Shown here: positions 9,890 to 19,168 of the stretch, piece after piece
Position numbering within the stretch: the first letter of the stretch is position 1
Layout of the letters: each line of letters starts with the position of its first letter
Origin: Bacteroidota bacterium
Lineage (GTDB): Bacteria > Bacteroidota > JABWAT01
NCBI GenBank assembly: GCA_020161835.1
Contig: JAIUNL010000001.1
Span: forward strand, 372,001-436,000
Direction: 5' to 3'
Length of the DNA: 64,000 nt
Program-made: the position numbers and the translations under genes
Notes under the pieces: generated by a model
Told to the model about the DNA's origin: nothing
Seen by the model: the letters and a program-made list of their open reading frames with translations, nothing else
The model's database searches: none

Positions 9890-11296
9890 GTGAACAAGCA
9901 GAAAAGAACTATTTTCGGTCAGTTCCGCCGTATTCATTTTATCGGAATCGGTGGGATAGGAATGAGTGGCATTGCCGAAATCCTGCTGAACAAAGGGTTT
10001 ACGGTTTCAGGTTCAGATGCCAGCTTATCACCCATTACTGAAAAACTTCAGGAACTTGGGGCTACCATATATAAAGGGCACAAAACAGAAAATGTGAAAG
10101 GTGCAGATGCGGTTGTTTTTACGGCTGCACTTCAGGCTGATAATCCTGAACTGGTAGCTGCACGGGAGCAAAAAATCCCAATCATCCGCCGTGCAGAAAT
10201 GCTCGCAGAGCTGATGAGATTACGCTTTGGGATTGGCATTGCCGGAACTCACGGAAAAACCACCACAACCTCAATGACAGGAATGGTTTTGACTGAGGGC
10301 GGACTTGACCCAACCATTGTGGTGGGCGGAGTCGTTAATAATTTTGGTTCAAATGCAAAAGTCGGCCAGGGTGATTATATCGTGGTTGAAGCTGATGAAT
10401 ATGACCGTAGTTTTCTGAAACTGACTGCAACAATTGCCGTGATTACCAATATTGAAGCAGAACATCTCGATATCTACAAAACCGGATTAGGCGAAATCCA
10501 GGATGCTTTTGTTCAATTTGCCAATACGGTTCCCTTTTACGGACTTGTCGTTTGCTGTCTCGATGAACCCCATGTTCAATCGATTCTGCCAAGAATTGAA
10601 CGCCGGGTAATGACTTACGGATTTTCACGTCAGGCCGATCTGATGGCGTACGACGTTGAAATTGACGGAACGAAAACCACATTTAAAGTGGAATATAAAA
10701 AGAAAGAACTGGGTTCCGTTACGCTTCAGCTTCCCGGAATTCACAACGTTAAAAATGCACTTGCTGCAATCGGCGTCGGTCTTGAACTTGAAGTTCCGTT
10801 CAAACAAATCACTGCTGGACTTGAAAAATTAGGCGGAATTGGCCGTCGGTTTCAGGTTCGTTACGATAAAGATTTTCTGGTTGTTGATGATTATGCGCAT
10901 CACCCAAGTGAAATTGCAGCAACTTTACGGGCAGCCCGTTCCGGATTCAAAAAACGCAGACTGATTGCTGTTTTTCAGCCGCATCTTTTTACCAGAACCC
11001 GTGATTTTTATGAAGATTTCGGACGGATTTTTCTGGAAGCAGACAAAGTTATTGTAACCGATATTTACGGCAGCCGGGAAGAACCGATTGAAGGAATATC
11101 TGCTGATATGATTGTTGAGGCAGCTAAAAAATTCGGGCATCGTGATATCGTGCAAATCCCCAAAAAAGATCTGATTGAATATACTGCCAAAAATGCCAAA
11201 AAGGGTGATGTACTCGTTTTTATGGGTGCAGGCGATATTTCAAAACTGTGTAGTCAATGGGTTGAAAACTTAAAAGAGCACCATGCTGTATCTTGA
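9890..11296 (+). CDS. murC: UDP-MurNAc--L-alanine ligase MurC (GTG start)
   Basis: Cytoplasmic ligase for the first peptide-stem residue. The N-terminal HFIGIGGIGMSG (about 16-27) and the P-loop GTHGKTTTT (119-127) are diagnostic of MurC; the His in the loop separates it from MurD/E/F. I chose the GTG at 9890 because an AAAGG ribosome binding site lies 5 nt before it and the conserved nucleotide-binding loop then starts near residue 16. The in-frame ATG at 9821 would give a 68-bp overlap with the previous gene and a non-conserved extension. The 3' end overlaps murB by 14 bp. Confidence 0.94.
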   Translation: MNKQKRTIFGQFRRIHFIGIGGIGMSGIAEILLNKGFTVSGSDASLSPITEKLQELGATIYKGHKTENVKGADAVVFTAALQADNPELVAAREQKIPIIRRAEMLAELMRLRFGIGIAGTHGKTTTTSMTGMVLTEGGLDPTIVVGGVVNNFGSNAKVGQGDYIVVEADEYDRSFLKLTATIAVITNIEAEHLDIYKTGLGEIQDAFVQFANTVPFYGLVVCCLDEPHVQSILPRIERRVMTYGFSRQADLMAYDVEIDGTKTTFKVEYKKKELGSVTLQLPGIHNVKNALAAIGVGLELEVPFKQITAGLEKLGGIGRRFQVRYDKDFLVVDDYAHHPSEIAATLRAARSGFKKRRLIAVFQPHLFTRTRDFYEDFGRIFLEADKVIVTDIYGSREEPIEGISADMIVEAAKKFGHRDIVQIPKKDLIEYTAKNAKKGDVLVFMGAGDISKLCSQWVENLKEHHAVS

Positions 11297-12176
11297 TGAA
11301 CTTGGAAAAACCTACAAGGGAGAAATTCGCCTCAGCGAGCCCCTTGCGCCGTACACCAGCCTGAAATTGGGTGGTCCGGCCGATGTTTTTCTGATTCCAA
11401 AAACGAAAGAAGATATTGCTGAAGCCGTTAAATGGATCAGAAAATATCACATTCCCCATTACTATCTGGGATACGGAACCAACATTCTTGTAGGTGATGC
11501 CGGGTTTCAGGGCGTTGTGGTCAGAATTGCTGATTCCTTGAATTCGATAACCATTCAGGGTACAAAAGTCTATGCAGAAGCCGGTGCCAGTTTGCCGATG
11601 CTGGTTTTGGAAACCCTGAAGGCCGGTTTAGCCGGTATTGAAGCCCTTGGCGGCGTTCCGGGAACGGTCGGTGGAGCACTTTTAATGAATGCCGGAGCTT
11701 ACGGATCAGAAATTTTTGATGTTGTTGAAAAAGTTGAAGTGATCAGAGGGTCCAAACTGGTTGTGTTGGGTAAAGAAGACATTCATCACGAATACCGGAA
11801 AACGAATCTGGATCAGGATTTTATTATTTCATGTACGCTCGCACTTAAAAAAGGCGACAAAGAGGCCTTGCTTGAAAAGCGCAGGGAATGGTTGAAAAAA
11901 CGCAGGGACACACAACCGCTTGACGTTCCGAATGCCGGAAGCATTTTCAAAAATCCGCCGGGAATGTATGCCGGAGCATTGATTGAATCATGCGGATTAA
12001 AAGGCTACCGAATTGGCGGGGTTTCTGTTTCTGCAAAACATGCAAATTTTCTGGTCAACGATCAGAACGGAACAGCTGCTGAAATGCTGGCTTTAATTGA
12101 TTATGTAAAAGCAAAAGTATTTGAAAAACACGGTGTTAAGCTTGAAATGGAAGTCAGGAAAGTTGGAATAGAATGA
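11283..12176 (+). CDS. murB: UDP-N-acetylenolpyruvoylglucosamine reductase MurB
   Basis: Cytoplasmic FAD enzyme that reduces UDP-GlcNAc-enolpyruvate to UDP-MurNAc. The 297-aa protein has the FAD-binding GYGTN (63-67), GGVPGTVGGALLMNAGAYG (123-141), the active-site Tyr-Arg region (EYRK, 170-173), the catalytic-serine motif GSIFKNP (219-225) and a C-terminal LEMEVR. Length and motif spacing suggest the shorter type II class. It overlaps murC by 14 bp and ftsQ by 4 bp. Location between murC and ftsQ is not the usual Bacteroidota arrangement. Confidence 0.94.
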   Translation: MLYLDELGKTYKGEIRLSEPLAPYTSLKLGGPADVFLIPKTKEDIAEAVKWIRKYHIPHYYLGYGTNILVGDAGFQGVVVRIADSLNSITIQGTKVYAEAGASLPMLVLETLKAGLAGIEALGGVPGTVGGALLMNAGAYGSEIFDVVEKVEVIRGSKLVVLGKEDIHHEYRKTNLDQDFIISCTLALKKGDKEALLEKRREWLKKRRDTQPLDVPNAGSIFKNPPGMYAGALIESCGLKGYRIGGVSVSAKHANFLVNDQNGTAAEMLALIDYVKAKVFEKHGVKLEMEVRKVGIE

Positions 12177-12970
12177 TTTCCAGAATCCTTAAAGCAATCA
12201 GCAAAGGTGATGAGCCCAATGAGGCCGTCAGAAAACGGATCAAAATCAGAATCCTGATCATTTTGGGATTGTTGGTTCTGATCTTCGTGCTGCTGGCTGG
12301 CTCCTGGTACTGGAAAAATCACCGGAGTCTGACGAAATATTCAGTTAAAGGAAACCGTGAAGTTTCAGAAGCCAGAATTATTGAACTGACACAGACGAAA
12401 AAAGGAATCCGGTTAAATACCGTTTCATCGGCAAAAATAAACAAACGACTGAAGAAAAATCCTTTTATTGAATCAGCTATTGTGAAGGCAGAATTGCCTG
12501 GTACACTGGTTATTGAAGTTAAAGAAAGAGAACCAGTTGCCAGACTTGAAGGGGCTGTAACTGGAATGATTGATGGAAAAGGGTTTGGAATGCCGGTAAA
12601 AACACAAACTGTTTATGATTTACCGATTATTTCCGGAATTAAAAAGTCAGATTTTGATTCATCCTGGGGGGTGATTAAAAATCCGGTCATCAAACAGGTT
12701 GCCCGTGAGCTTTTTAAATTAAAGACAAAGGTTCCGGCTGCCTATCATCTCATTTCTGAAATCAGACAGCAGGATGATCAGTCGGTGATGATTTACACGT
12801 TTGACGGGGCCGTTCCCGTTTTGGCCAGAGCTTCAAACCTGGCCGTCAATACGGTAGTTCTTAAGAATTTCTGGAACCAGGTTGTAAAAGTAACAGGCAA
12901 AGACCGGTTCGCCTATATTGACGTCCGTCAGGATGGCGTTATTGCCACAAAAGAGCATGAAGGAAAATGA
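12173..12970 (+). CDS. ftsQ: Cell division protein FtsQ
   Basis: Bitopic divisome protein of 265 aa: a short basic cytoplasmic tail, one transmembrane helix (about 25-46), then a POTRA-like periplasmic domain (YSVKGNREVSEARI, about 55-68; FIESAIVKAELPGTLVIEVKERE region) and an FtsQ-type beta domain. Sequence conservation of FtsQ is low, so the call rests on topology, POTRA character and position between murB and ftsA. Both ends overlap neighbours by 4 bp. Confidence 0.88.
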   Translation: MISRILKAISKGDEPNEAVRKRIKIRILIILGLLVLIFVLLAGSWYWKNHRSLTKYSVKGNREVSEARIIELTQTKKGIRLNTVSSAKINKRLKKNPFIESAIVKAELPGTLVIEVKEREPVARLEGAVTGMIDGKGFGMPVKTQTVYDLPIISGIKKSDFDSSWGVIKNPVIKQVARELFKLKTKVPAAYHLISEIRQQDDQSVMIYTFDGAVPVLARASNLAVNTVVLKNFWNQVVKVTGKDRFAYIDVRQDGVIATKEHEGK

Positions 12971-14268
12971 GTATGAATGACAAAATTATTGTTGGGCTGG
13001 ATGTTGGAACCACCAAAATCTGTGCAATTGTTGGCAGTGCCGACGAAAAAGGGAATGTAAATATTCTGGGAATCGGGAAAGCCCCTTCAGACGGACTCAG
13101 CCGTGGGGTTGTAACCAACATTGACCGAACAGTTAAATCAATTCAGCAAGCCATTGAAGAAGCACAAAATGCCTGCGGAATGGAAATCAAGTCGGTGGTG
13201 GTTGGCATTGCCGGCGATCATATTCAAAGTTTCCAAAGCCGTGGCGTTATTACCATTTCTGGTCCGGATAAGGAAGTCACCGAAAAAGATGTAAACAGAC
13301 TGCTTGCTGATACCCGCAAAATTGCACTTCCGGCAGACAGGCAGATCATCCATGTGATTCCACAGGAATTTATTGTTGACGGGCAGGATGGCGTTGCAGA
13401 TCCGGTTGGAATGACCGGGGTGCGGATGGAAGCCAATGTACATATTATCACCGGAATGGTTACGGCGATCCGGAATATTGAACGTTGTGTGGAAAAAGCC
13501 GGACTCAAAGTAGATGATATTGTTCTCGAACCTATTGCCTCCTCTCTTGCAGTTTTAACAACTGAAGAAAAAGAAGTGGGTGTAGCACTTTTGGATATTG
13601 GCGGCGGAACCACTGATCTGGCTATTTTCGAAGAAAAAACCATCCGGAAGACATCGGTTATCGCCATTGCCGGGAAAAAAGTGACTGATGACATCCGTCG
13701 TGGACTCGGAATTTTGCAGGATCAGGCTGAAATGCTGAAAGTCAATTATGGCGCTGCACACATGAGTGAAATTGTTCAGGATGACCCGCTGCTCATTCCG
13801 GGAATTTCTGGCCGTGCGCCAAAAGAAGTCAGCCGGGGAACCCTGTGCCAGATTATTCAGCCCAGAATGGAAGAAATTCTTGAAATTGTTCGTGATGAAA
13901 TCCAGGCGTCTGGTTATGGACGCAATTTATCTGCCGGTCTTGTCATTACCGGTGGTGGTGCCATGATTCGTGGTGTAACCACACTTGCCCGTGAAATTGT
14001 TGGAATGGACGTGAAAATTGGTGTTCCGATCGGACTCAACGGCGGACTTATCAGTGAAGTTGAAAACCCCATGTATGCCACCTCAGTCGGGTTGGTGATT
14101 CATGGTTTAAAAACCGGGAAAGCCTCCCAGGCCATATCACGTCAGGCCTTAAAAGAACTTGAAGACTCACTGCCAGAAGAGGAAGAAACAAAACGTCCTG
14201 AACCGGTAAAAACCGGCCAGAAGGGATCGTTTATTGATAAACTCAAAGGCTGGTTTGAAGAATTATAA
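12967..14268 (+). CDS. ftsA: Cell division protein FtsA
   Basis: Actin-like ATPase that tethers FtsZ filaments to the membrane. The 433-aa protein begins with the phosphate-1 motif GLDVGTTKIC (10-19), contains LLDIGGGTTD and VITGGGAMIRG for ATP binding, and ends in a predicted amphipathic helix (FIDKLKGWFEEL), the membrane-targeting sequence. A second Met codon at 12973 is an alternative start. It overlaps ftsQ by 4 bp; ftsZ begins 30 bp downstream. Confidence 0.96.
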   Translation: MSMNDKIIVGLDVGTTKICAIVGSADEKGNVNILGIGKAPSDGLSRGVVTNIDRTVKSIQQAIEEAQNACGMEIKSVVVGIAGDHIQSFQSRGVITISGPDKEVTEKDVNRLLADTRKIALPADRQIIHVIPQEFIVDGQDGVADPVGMTGVRMEANVHIITGMVTAIRNIERCVEKAGLKVDDIVLEPIASSLAVLTTEEKEVGVALLDIGGGTTDLAIFEEKTIRKTSVIAIAGKKVTDDIRRGLGILQDQAEMLKVNYGAAHMSEIVQDDPLLIPGISGRAPKEVSRGTLCQIIQPRMEEILEIVRDEIQASGYGRNLSAGLVITGGGAMIRGVTTLAREIVGMDVKIGVPIGLNGGLISEVENPMYATSVGLVIHGLKTGKASQAISRQALKELEDSLPEEEETKRPEPVKTGQKGSFIDKLKGWFEEL

Positions 14269-14298
14269 TTTTAGAATTTAACAGGATCGGAGATCGTT

Positions 14299-15597
14299 AT
14301 GGCCATTCAATTGGATGATATCACAGATAAAGGCGCAAAAATCAAAGTTATTGGTGTCGGCGGCGGCGGTGGCAATGCCGTCAACAATATGATCGAACGC
14401 GGAATAACCAATGTTGATTTTATTGCATGCAACACTGACCATCAGGCGCTGCAGATTTCACCTGCCCGTCATAAAGTTCAGATCGGGAAAAGTTCAACCC
14501 GTGGTCTGGGTGCAGGCGGTGATCCAGAAAAGGGAAAAATCGCCTGTGAAGAAGACAAAGGTGAAATTGCCAAATTGCTTGATGGCACCGACATGGTTTT
14601 TATTACTGCCGGAATGGGTGGCGGAACCGGAACGGGTGCAGCACCGATTGTGGCTGATATTGCCCGTTCAGTGGGTGCCCTTACGGTGGGTGTGGTTACA
14701 CGTCCGTTTTTGTGGGAAGGTTTGAAAAGAACCCGCCAGGCAGATGCCGGAATTGAAGAACTTCGCCGGAATGTAGATACGCTGATCATTATCCCCAATA
14801 ACCGGCTCATGTCTGTTACTGACCGTAATGTAAAATTAACTGATGCCTTCAATATTGCAAATAATGTGCTTTATGATGCTGTAAAAGGTATTTCTGATCT
14901 GATCAACATTACCGGACTGGTGAATCTTGATTTTGCAGACGTTCGCACGGTCATGAGCGGAATGGGTGATGCCCTGATGGGAATCGGCCGGGCTTCAGGT
15001 GAAAACCGTGCTGTTGAGGCCGCACAAATGGCTATTTCGTCACCTTTACTTGATGGAATCAACATTGCCGGTTCACAAGGTGTTCTTGTGAATATTACCG
15101 GTGGCAAAAACATCACTCTTTACGAAGTGAACGATGCTGCAACGGTCATTAGTCAGGCTGCCGGCGAGGAAGCCAACGTGATCTTTGGTTCGGTTATTGA
15201 CGAAGGTCTTGATGATGAAATTATGGTGACGGTCATTGCTACCGGGTTTAATAAAAAGAAAGCTCAGGCTGCTGCAGCTCCAATGCGTCAGGCACCAACT
15301 CAGCAAGTTCAGCAACCTGTACAGCATCAACAACCTGTTCAGAACCAGCGCCCGGTTCCTACCATTCTGAAAATGACTGCGGATGGCGATTCTCCCGGCG
15401 CACAGGAAGCTTTTCCGTTCCCTGACGTGAGAAGAACTGAAGTTCACGGACTTGAACATTTGGTTCCGCGTGATCAGCCAACCTTTGTAAGAAGAGGGAT
15501 TGATATCAACTCAAACGAGGAAAGCAGAGACCGCAAAGAACGGATTTCGAAAGAAGATCCTGAAAAACCGGCCTTTTTAAGAAGGATTATGGACTAA
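14299..15597 (+). CDS. ftsZ: Cell division protein FtsZ
   Basis: Tubulin-like GTPase that forms the cytokinetic ring. The tubulin signature GGGTGTG is at 107-113 and an N-terminal [13 protein letters not shown] at 19-31. After the GTPase and T7-loop domains comes a Gln/Pro-rich linker (about 322-357), then the conserved C-terminal tail ending PAFLRRIMD, the binding site for FtsA and other partners. GGATCGGAG serves as ribosome binding site. It is the last gene of the cluster; a 7-nt periodic array begins 3 bp after the stop. Confidence 0.97.
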   Translation: MAIQLDDITDKGAKIKVIGVGGGGGNAVNNMIERGITNVDFIACNTDHQALQISPARHKVQIGKSSTRGLGAGGDPEKGKIACEEDKGEIAKLLDGTDMVFITAGMGGGTGTGAAPIVADIARSVGALTVGVVTRPFLWEGLKRTRQADAGIEELRRNVDTLIIIPNNRLMSVTDRNVKLTDAFNIANNVLYDAVKGISDLINITGLVNLDFADVRTVMSGMGDALMGIGRASGENRAVEAAQMAISSPLLDGINIAGSQGVLVNITGGKNITLYEVNDAATVISQAAGEEANVIFGSVIDEGLDDEIMVTVIATGFNKKKAQAAAAPMRQAPTQQVQQPVQHQQPVQNQRPVPTILKMTADGDSPGAQEAFPFPDVRRTEVHGLEHLVPRDQPTFVRRGIDINSNEESRDRKERISKEDPEKPAFLRRIMD

Positions 15598-15960
15598 AGG
15601 AAGTGGTAAGTTACAATTGATAAGTGGTAAGTTGAGCGTAGGAAAGACCCCGGATTAAATTCGGGGTTACAAGTGACATTTTGTAATTTTCCGGACTAAA
15701 CTCCCCTCCTTTTCAAAAGGAGGGGTGGCGAAGCCGGGGTGGTTTGGCTGTTTTCAATAAGTTAATTGTAAAGAAAACAACCAGGTTCCCGAATCCGATT
15801 CCTGGAATGTGGCAGGCACTCCTTCTCTAAAAAGTGGCGATTTTCAACTTTCTGATTTTCGGACAATGAAACCCGGCCACTAGAAATGACCCCATCTTCA
15901 GTATTGAGGCTGAAAAAGGTACTGATCACGAGGTTCTAAAATCATAAACAGAGTAAATAA
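15598..15960. repeat. Gene-free spacer after ftsZ: heptamer array, small hairpin and composite repeat copy 1
   Basis: 15601-15635 is a five-unit array with 7-nt period (aagtggt, aagttac, aattgat, aagtggt, aagttga). 15647-15667 can fold into an 8-bp stem (accccgga / ttcggggt, one G-T pair). 15703-15725 is a perfect 11-bp stem with a one-base loop (cccctcctttt / aaaaggagggg) and starts a composite repeat running to about 15800, related to the copies at 49,884 and 62,293. No T-tract follows the hairpins, so they are not classic terminators. Nothing coding is seen. Confidence 0.8.
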
Positions 15961-16581
15961 ATGAAAAATTTGGTTTTAAAGGGACTGGTTGCGGCTGGTT
16001 TGTTTTTGTTGATTGGTTGTGCATCAACATACAAAGAGATCAATCCGTCCACTATCAAATTCAGCCTGAATGATACCCAGGATGGAATCGGGCTATCTTA
16101 CAGGCATGATATATTAATGGATATTGGAAATTCAGACTATGCAAAAAAAGAGTATAAAAGTGGAATTAAACTGGTTGCGGTCAAATTAACAAATAATACT
16201 GATTCTGTATTAAATATTCGACGCGATCTGGAATTCTTCTCAGGACCCAACCCGGTTACCCTGATGGACCCCAAAACAGTTATGCCTTTGCTTCACCAAA
16301 TGACTCCCGCCTATCTTTTTTATCTGGTGTTAACACCCCTAAAGCTAAATGTTTCTCGTGGCACCCTGTCTGATTCTTATTCAATTGGCTATTATCTGGG
16401 ACCTACAATTGCCTTTGGGAATATGTTTATTGCAAACAAATCCAATAATGCTATAGACAAAGAGTTGTCAGACAATAACATTATAGACCGGGACTTAAAA
16501 AAGGGAGAAACAATCTATGGAATTATTGCTTTTCGGGATAAGGCGTATAATCCTGTTTCAGTAAGAAAAATTAAAAAGTAA
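15961..16581 (+). CDS. Putative lipoprotein of unknown function
   Basis: A 206-aa protein with a lipoprotein signal peptide: MKN start, hydrophobic core and lipobox LIGC with the modified Cys at about residue 20. The mature part has no motif I recognise; it contains a hydrophobic stretch (about 120-131) and mixed alpha/beta character. There is no clear Shine-Dalgarno sequence (GAGTAAATAA before the ATG). It stands alone between the dcw cluster and the convergent hemH gene. Location is probably the outer membrane or periplasm. Confidence 0.7.
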   Translation: MKNLVLKGLVAAGLFLLIGCASTYKEINPSTIKFSLNDTQDGIGLSYRHDILMDIGNSDYAKKEYKSGIKLVAVKLTNNTDSVLNIRRDLEFFSGPNPVTLMDPKTVMPLLHQMTPAYLFYLVLTPLKLNVSRGTLSDSYSIGYYLGPTIAFGNMFIANKSNNAIDKELSDNNIIDRDLKKGETIYGIIAFRDKAYNPVSVRKIKK

Positions 16582-16698
16582 ATGTAAGATTCTCTTCGGG
16601 GATCATTCAGGATAGCTGTAAAACAGTTTATAAATTTCAAAAAAAACTTAAAGATCGCTGAGTTTTAGAAAATTGGGAAAACAACGTTTATAACTTAC

Positions 16699-17733
16699 TC
16701 AATTCAAGGTCTGAATCCATTCTGCAAGACCCCTGGCCCAGTCTTCACCCTCATTGAGGCTGGGAACCAGAGTTAGCGATTCACCACCCGCCTTTTTAAA
16801 ATCTTCAACCGCACGAATCCCGATTTCTTCCAGAGTTTCAAGACAATCTGCCACAAACGAGGGTGAAAATACAACCAGGTTTTTTATTCCGTTACCGGCA
16901 AGTTCGGTTAAAACCACGTCGGTGTAGGGTTCAATCCATTTTGTACGGCCAAGACGGGATTGAAAGGAGACTGACCAGGTTTCGGGTTTCAGGTTTAAAA
17001 GTTTTGCGATATTTCTGGCTGAGTCAAAACACTGAGCCCGGTAGCAATTCGCATTCAAATCTGAGATTGTCGAGCAGCAAGTTGTTGTAAATTCGCAAAA
17101 CCCAGGTTTACACCCTTCAGATTTGGTCAATTGCCGTTCAGGAACACCATGAAAGCTGAATAGAATGTGATCGGCTTTTTGCTTGGAAAGAACTGATTCT
17201 CCGCGACGGGCAAAACTTTCAAGGTAAAAGGGCTGGTTATAAAAAGCAGGGGCGACTGAGAGTTCAAACGGATCCCAAAAAGTGCCGGCAACCCTGTAAA
17301 CTTCTGCAATTGAACTTCCGGTTGAGGCAGCTGCATATTGCGGATAAAGCGGAACGAGGATTACTTTTCGAATTCCCTCAGAATAAAACTCATTCAGAAC
17401 CTTTTGAATGGACGGATTCCCGTATCTCATTCCGAAAATAACTTTATACTCATCCGGCTGGATTTGATTGAGGTGAATCTGCACCTTTTCGGCTAGTTTT
17501 TTTGTGTAAGAAACCAGAGGTGAACCTTCCGTTGTCCACACTTTTTTATAGGCATGAGCAGATTTAGGTGAACGGAAGGGGAGAATGAACAAATTCAGCA
17601 GAAGCTGACGGGGAAGTGCCGGGATGTCTATTACCCTGGCATCTGACAGGAATTGTCTTAAATACCGTCTGACTGCCGGAGTAGTTGGTTCGTCAGGAGA
17701 GCCAAGATTTAAAAGGAAAATGCCTGTTTTCAA
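16699..17733 (-). CDS. hemH: Ferrochelatase HemH
   Basis: Inserts Fe2+ into protoporphyrin (or coproporphyrin) in the last steps of heme synthesis. The 344-aa product starts with GIFLLNLGSPDEP (4-16) and has the active-site SFHGVPER with His195. A Cys-rich stretch (Cys208, 213, 219, 220, 230, 235, ending CYRAQC) resembles the cysteines of ferrochelatases that may carry an internal [2Fe-2S] cluster; whether one is present cannot be told here. It overlaps queD by 4 bp and should share its transcript. Confidence 0.94.
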   Translation of the reverse strand: MKTGIFLLNLGSPDEPTTPAVRRYLRQFLSDARVIDIPALPRQLLLNLFILPFRSPKSAHAYKKVWTTEGSPLVSYTKKLAEKVQIHLNQIQPDEYKVIFGMRYGNPSIQKVLNEFYSEGIRKVILVPLYPQYAAASTGSSIAEVYRVAGTFWDPFELSVAPAFYNQPFYLESFARRGESVLSKQKADHILFSFHGVPERQLTKSEGCKPGFCEFTTTCCSTISDLNANCYRAQCFDSARNIAKLLNLKPETWSVSFQSRLGRTKWIEPYTDVVLTELAGNGIKNLVVFSPSFVADCLETLEEIGIRAVEDFKKAGGESLTLVPSLNEGEDWARGLAEWIQTLN

Positions 17734-18155
17734 AAGTTACGTTTTGCAATGGCATCAGAAGTCAGCGTTTCTTTAACTGTAACTTCAATTGCCGTCAGAT
17801 TTTTATTTGAAGCAAGGATATTTTTAAGTACTTCACAGAGATAGTGAGAAATGTTTTCAGCAGTCGTATTTCCTTTGAAAACTACAAATTTGAGTCCGTT
17901 TGTTTTCAAAAAAGTCTTCATAATCTCGTCAGAATCATCAACCAGAAAAGCATGATCCCACTTGTCAATAATATGCTTAACAGCCGTTTTGAGATCATCA
18001 TAATCCAGAATCATGCCATTGGCATTTTTTGTTCCTTCAAGTTCAACACGCATGGTGTAAGAATGTCCGTGAACGTTCTGGCAGCCACCGGTGTGGAAGG
18101 GAAGGCGGTGACCCATTTCCCAGTGAAATATTTTCGAAATTTTGAAAGTATCCAT
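17730..18155 (-). CDS. queD: 6-carboxytetrahydropterin synthase QueD
   Basis: Converts 7,8-dihydroneopterin triphosphate to 6-carboxytetrahydropterin in queuosine/7-deazaguanine synthesis. At 141 aa it has family length. Zn ligands His16, His29 and His31 and the catalytic Cys25 lie in GHRLPFHTGGCQNVHGHSY (15-33); the Cys in this position separates QueD from PTPS-like relatives. First gene of a two-gene operon with hemH; there is no obvious functional link between the two. No other queuosine gene is in the window. Confidence 0.92.
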   Translation of the reverse strand: MDTFKISKIFHWEMGHRLPFHTGGCQNVHGHSYTMRVELEGTKNANGMILDYDDLKTAVKHIIDKWDHAFLVDDSDEIMKTFLKTNGLKFVVFKGNTTAENISHYLCEVLKNILASNKNLTAIEVTVKETLTSDAIAKRNF

Positions 18156-18178
18156 GATGACTCCCAGAGATTAAAGTA

Positions 18179-18210
18179 CAAAATTACAACTTCTTTGCGT
18201 GATTCCGAAA
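18179..18210 (-). promoter_or_regulatory. Candidate Bacteroidota-type promoter for queD-hemH
   Basis: On the minus strand TAATTTTG (18186-18179) matches the TAnnTTTG -7 consensus exactly. TTTC (18210-18207) lies 20 nt upstream, one mismatch from the -33 TTTG. The predicted start of transcription is about 18 nt before the queD ATG. Spacing equals that of the better candidate upstream of vapB. Confidence 0.4.
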
Positions 18211-18271
18211 TTTTACTGCCAGACAATCCATTAGTCACAGAGAGACACAAAGTTATTTAAATTTTCCAGTC

Positions 18272-19168
18272 TTAAAACACTATTTTTCTGATCGTTTCTT
18301 CTGAAGAAACACCGGGAATTTCTGAAATCCCCAAAGCACGTTTTAATTTTTGATTGTTCATACTCACATCAGGTTGACGGACCGGTTTGCCTGTAAAGGA
18401 TTCAAGTTTTGCCGGGATAATCAATTCGGTTGAAAATCCAAGTTTTTCTGAAAGAATGCAAGCCATTTCATACCGGTTTAGCTTTTCATCAGACGCAAGG
18501 TGATAAAGTCCCGGTTCGGTCTGATGGTTTACAGATTCTGAAATCAGATTTGATGCAACCGAAACCGGAATTGCGGTACGAAACTCATCGGTAAATGCAG
18601 GTTGTGGTTTACCCGATTCGAGACTTTTTCGGAAGGAATCAAGGAAGCCATGATTTCCATCCCACGAAAATCCAGCCATCAACGCCAGGCGAAAGATGAG
18701 ATGGTCAGGATTCAGACCCGGAATCAGAAATTCAGCTTCGGTTTTTGTTTTTCCGTAGGTGTGCTGCGGATTAACCTGATCAGTTTCAGAATAGTTACCT
18801 TCCAGTCCATCAAAAACAAGATCGGTTGAGCAGTGTACAAGTCTGATGGAAAGTCTGCCGGTTACAGCGGCCAGGATTTTTGGGATTTCAGTGTTGGCGT
18901 GATGTGTGATTCCGGGGTTGATTTCAGCTTCAGACGTACTGCTCATGGCTGCCGTATGAACAACCACATCAGGTTCAAAGTTGTCAAGCAAAGAAAAAAG
19001 GGAGGGTTCATCCCAATTAGGTAAAACCTCCAGTGGAACCGGGAAATTTTCAATTTTCCTGCGAACAAGGCCGGTTACGTTCCAGCCATTTCTGAGAAAA
19101 TCAGAATAAACCCAGGCTCCGAGTAATCCGTTTACACCCGTAATCAGAACCGATTTTCTTCGGTTCAT
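18272..19168 (-). CDS. NAD(P)-dependent sugar-nucleotide reductase (RmlD-like SDR)
   Basis: Extended short-chain dehydrogenase of 298 aa. The N-terminal dinucleotide loop GVNGLLG is at 11-17 and the catalytic Tyr-x-x-x-Lys is in HTYGKTKTEAE. Overall character is that of dTDP-4-dehydrorhamnose reductase (RmlD), but no other rhamnose genes are nearby, so the real substrate may differ. It overlaps hflX by 4 bp and is the last gene of the batA-like/hflX operon. Confidence 0.8.
   Translation of the reverse strand: MNRRKSVLITGVNGLLGAWVYSDFLRNGWNVTGLVRRKIENFPVPLEVLPNWDEPSLFSLLDNFEPDVVVHTAAMSSTSEAEINPGITHHANTEIPKILAAVTGRLSIRLVHCSTDLVFDGLEGNYSETDQVNPQHTYGKTKTEAEFLIPGLNPDHLIFRLALMAGFSWDGNHGFLDSFRKSLESGKPQPAFTDEFRTAIPVSVASNLISESVNHQTEPGLYHLASDEKLNRYEMACILSEKLGFSTELIIPAKLESFTGKPVRQPDVSMNNQKLKRALGISEIPGVSSEETIRKIVF

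Noticed and set aside
15647..15725. Hairpins after ftsZ as intrinsic terminators
   Set aside because: No T-tract follows either stem and the same hairpins recur in unrelated spacers.
18156..18271. preQ1 riboswitch upstream of queD
   Set aside because: The leader is too short and no pseudoknot-like C-rich pattern is seen.
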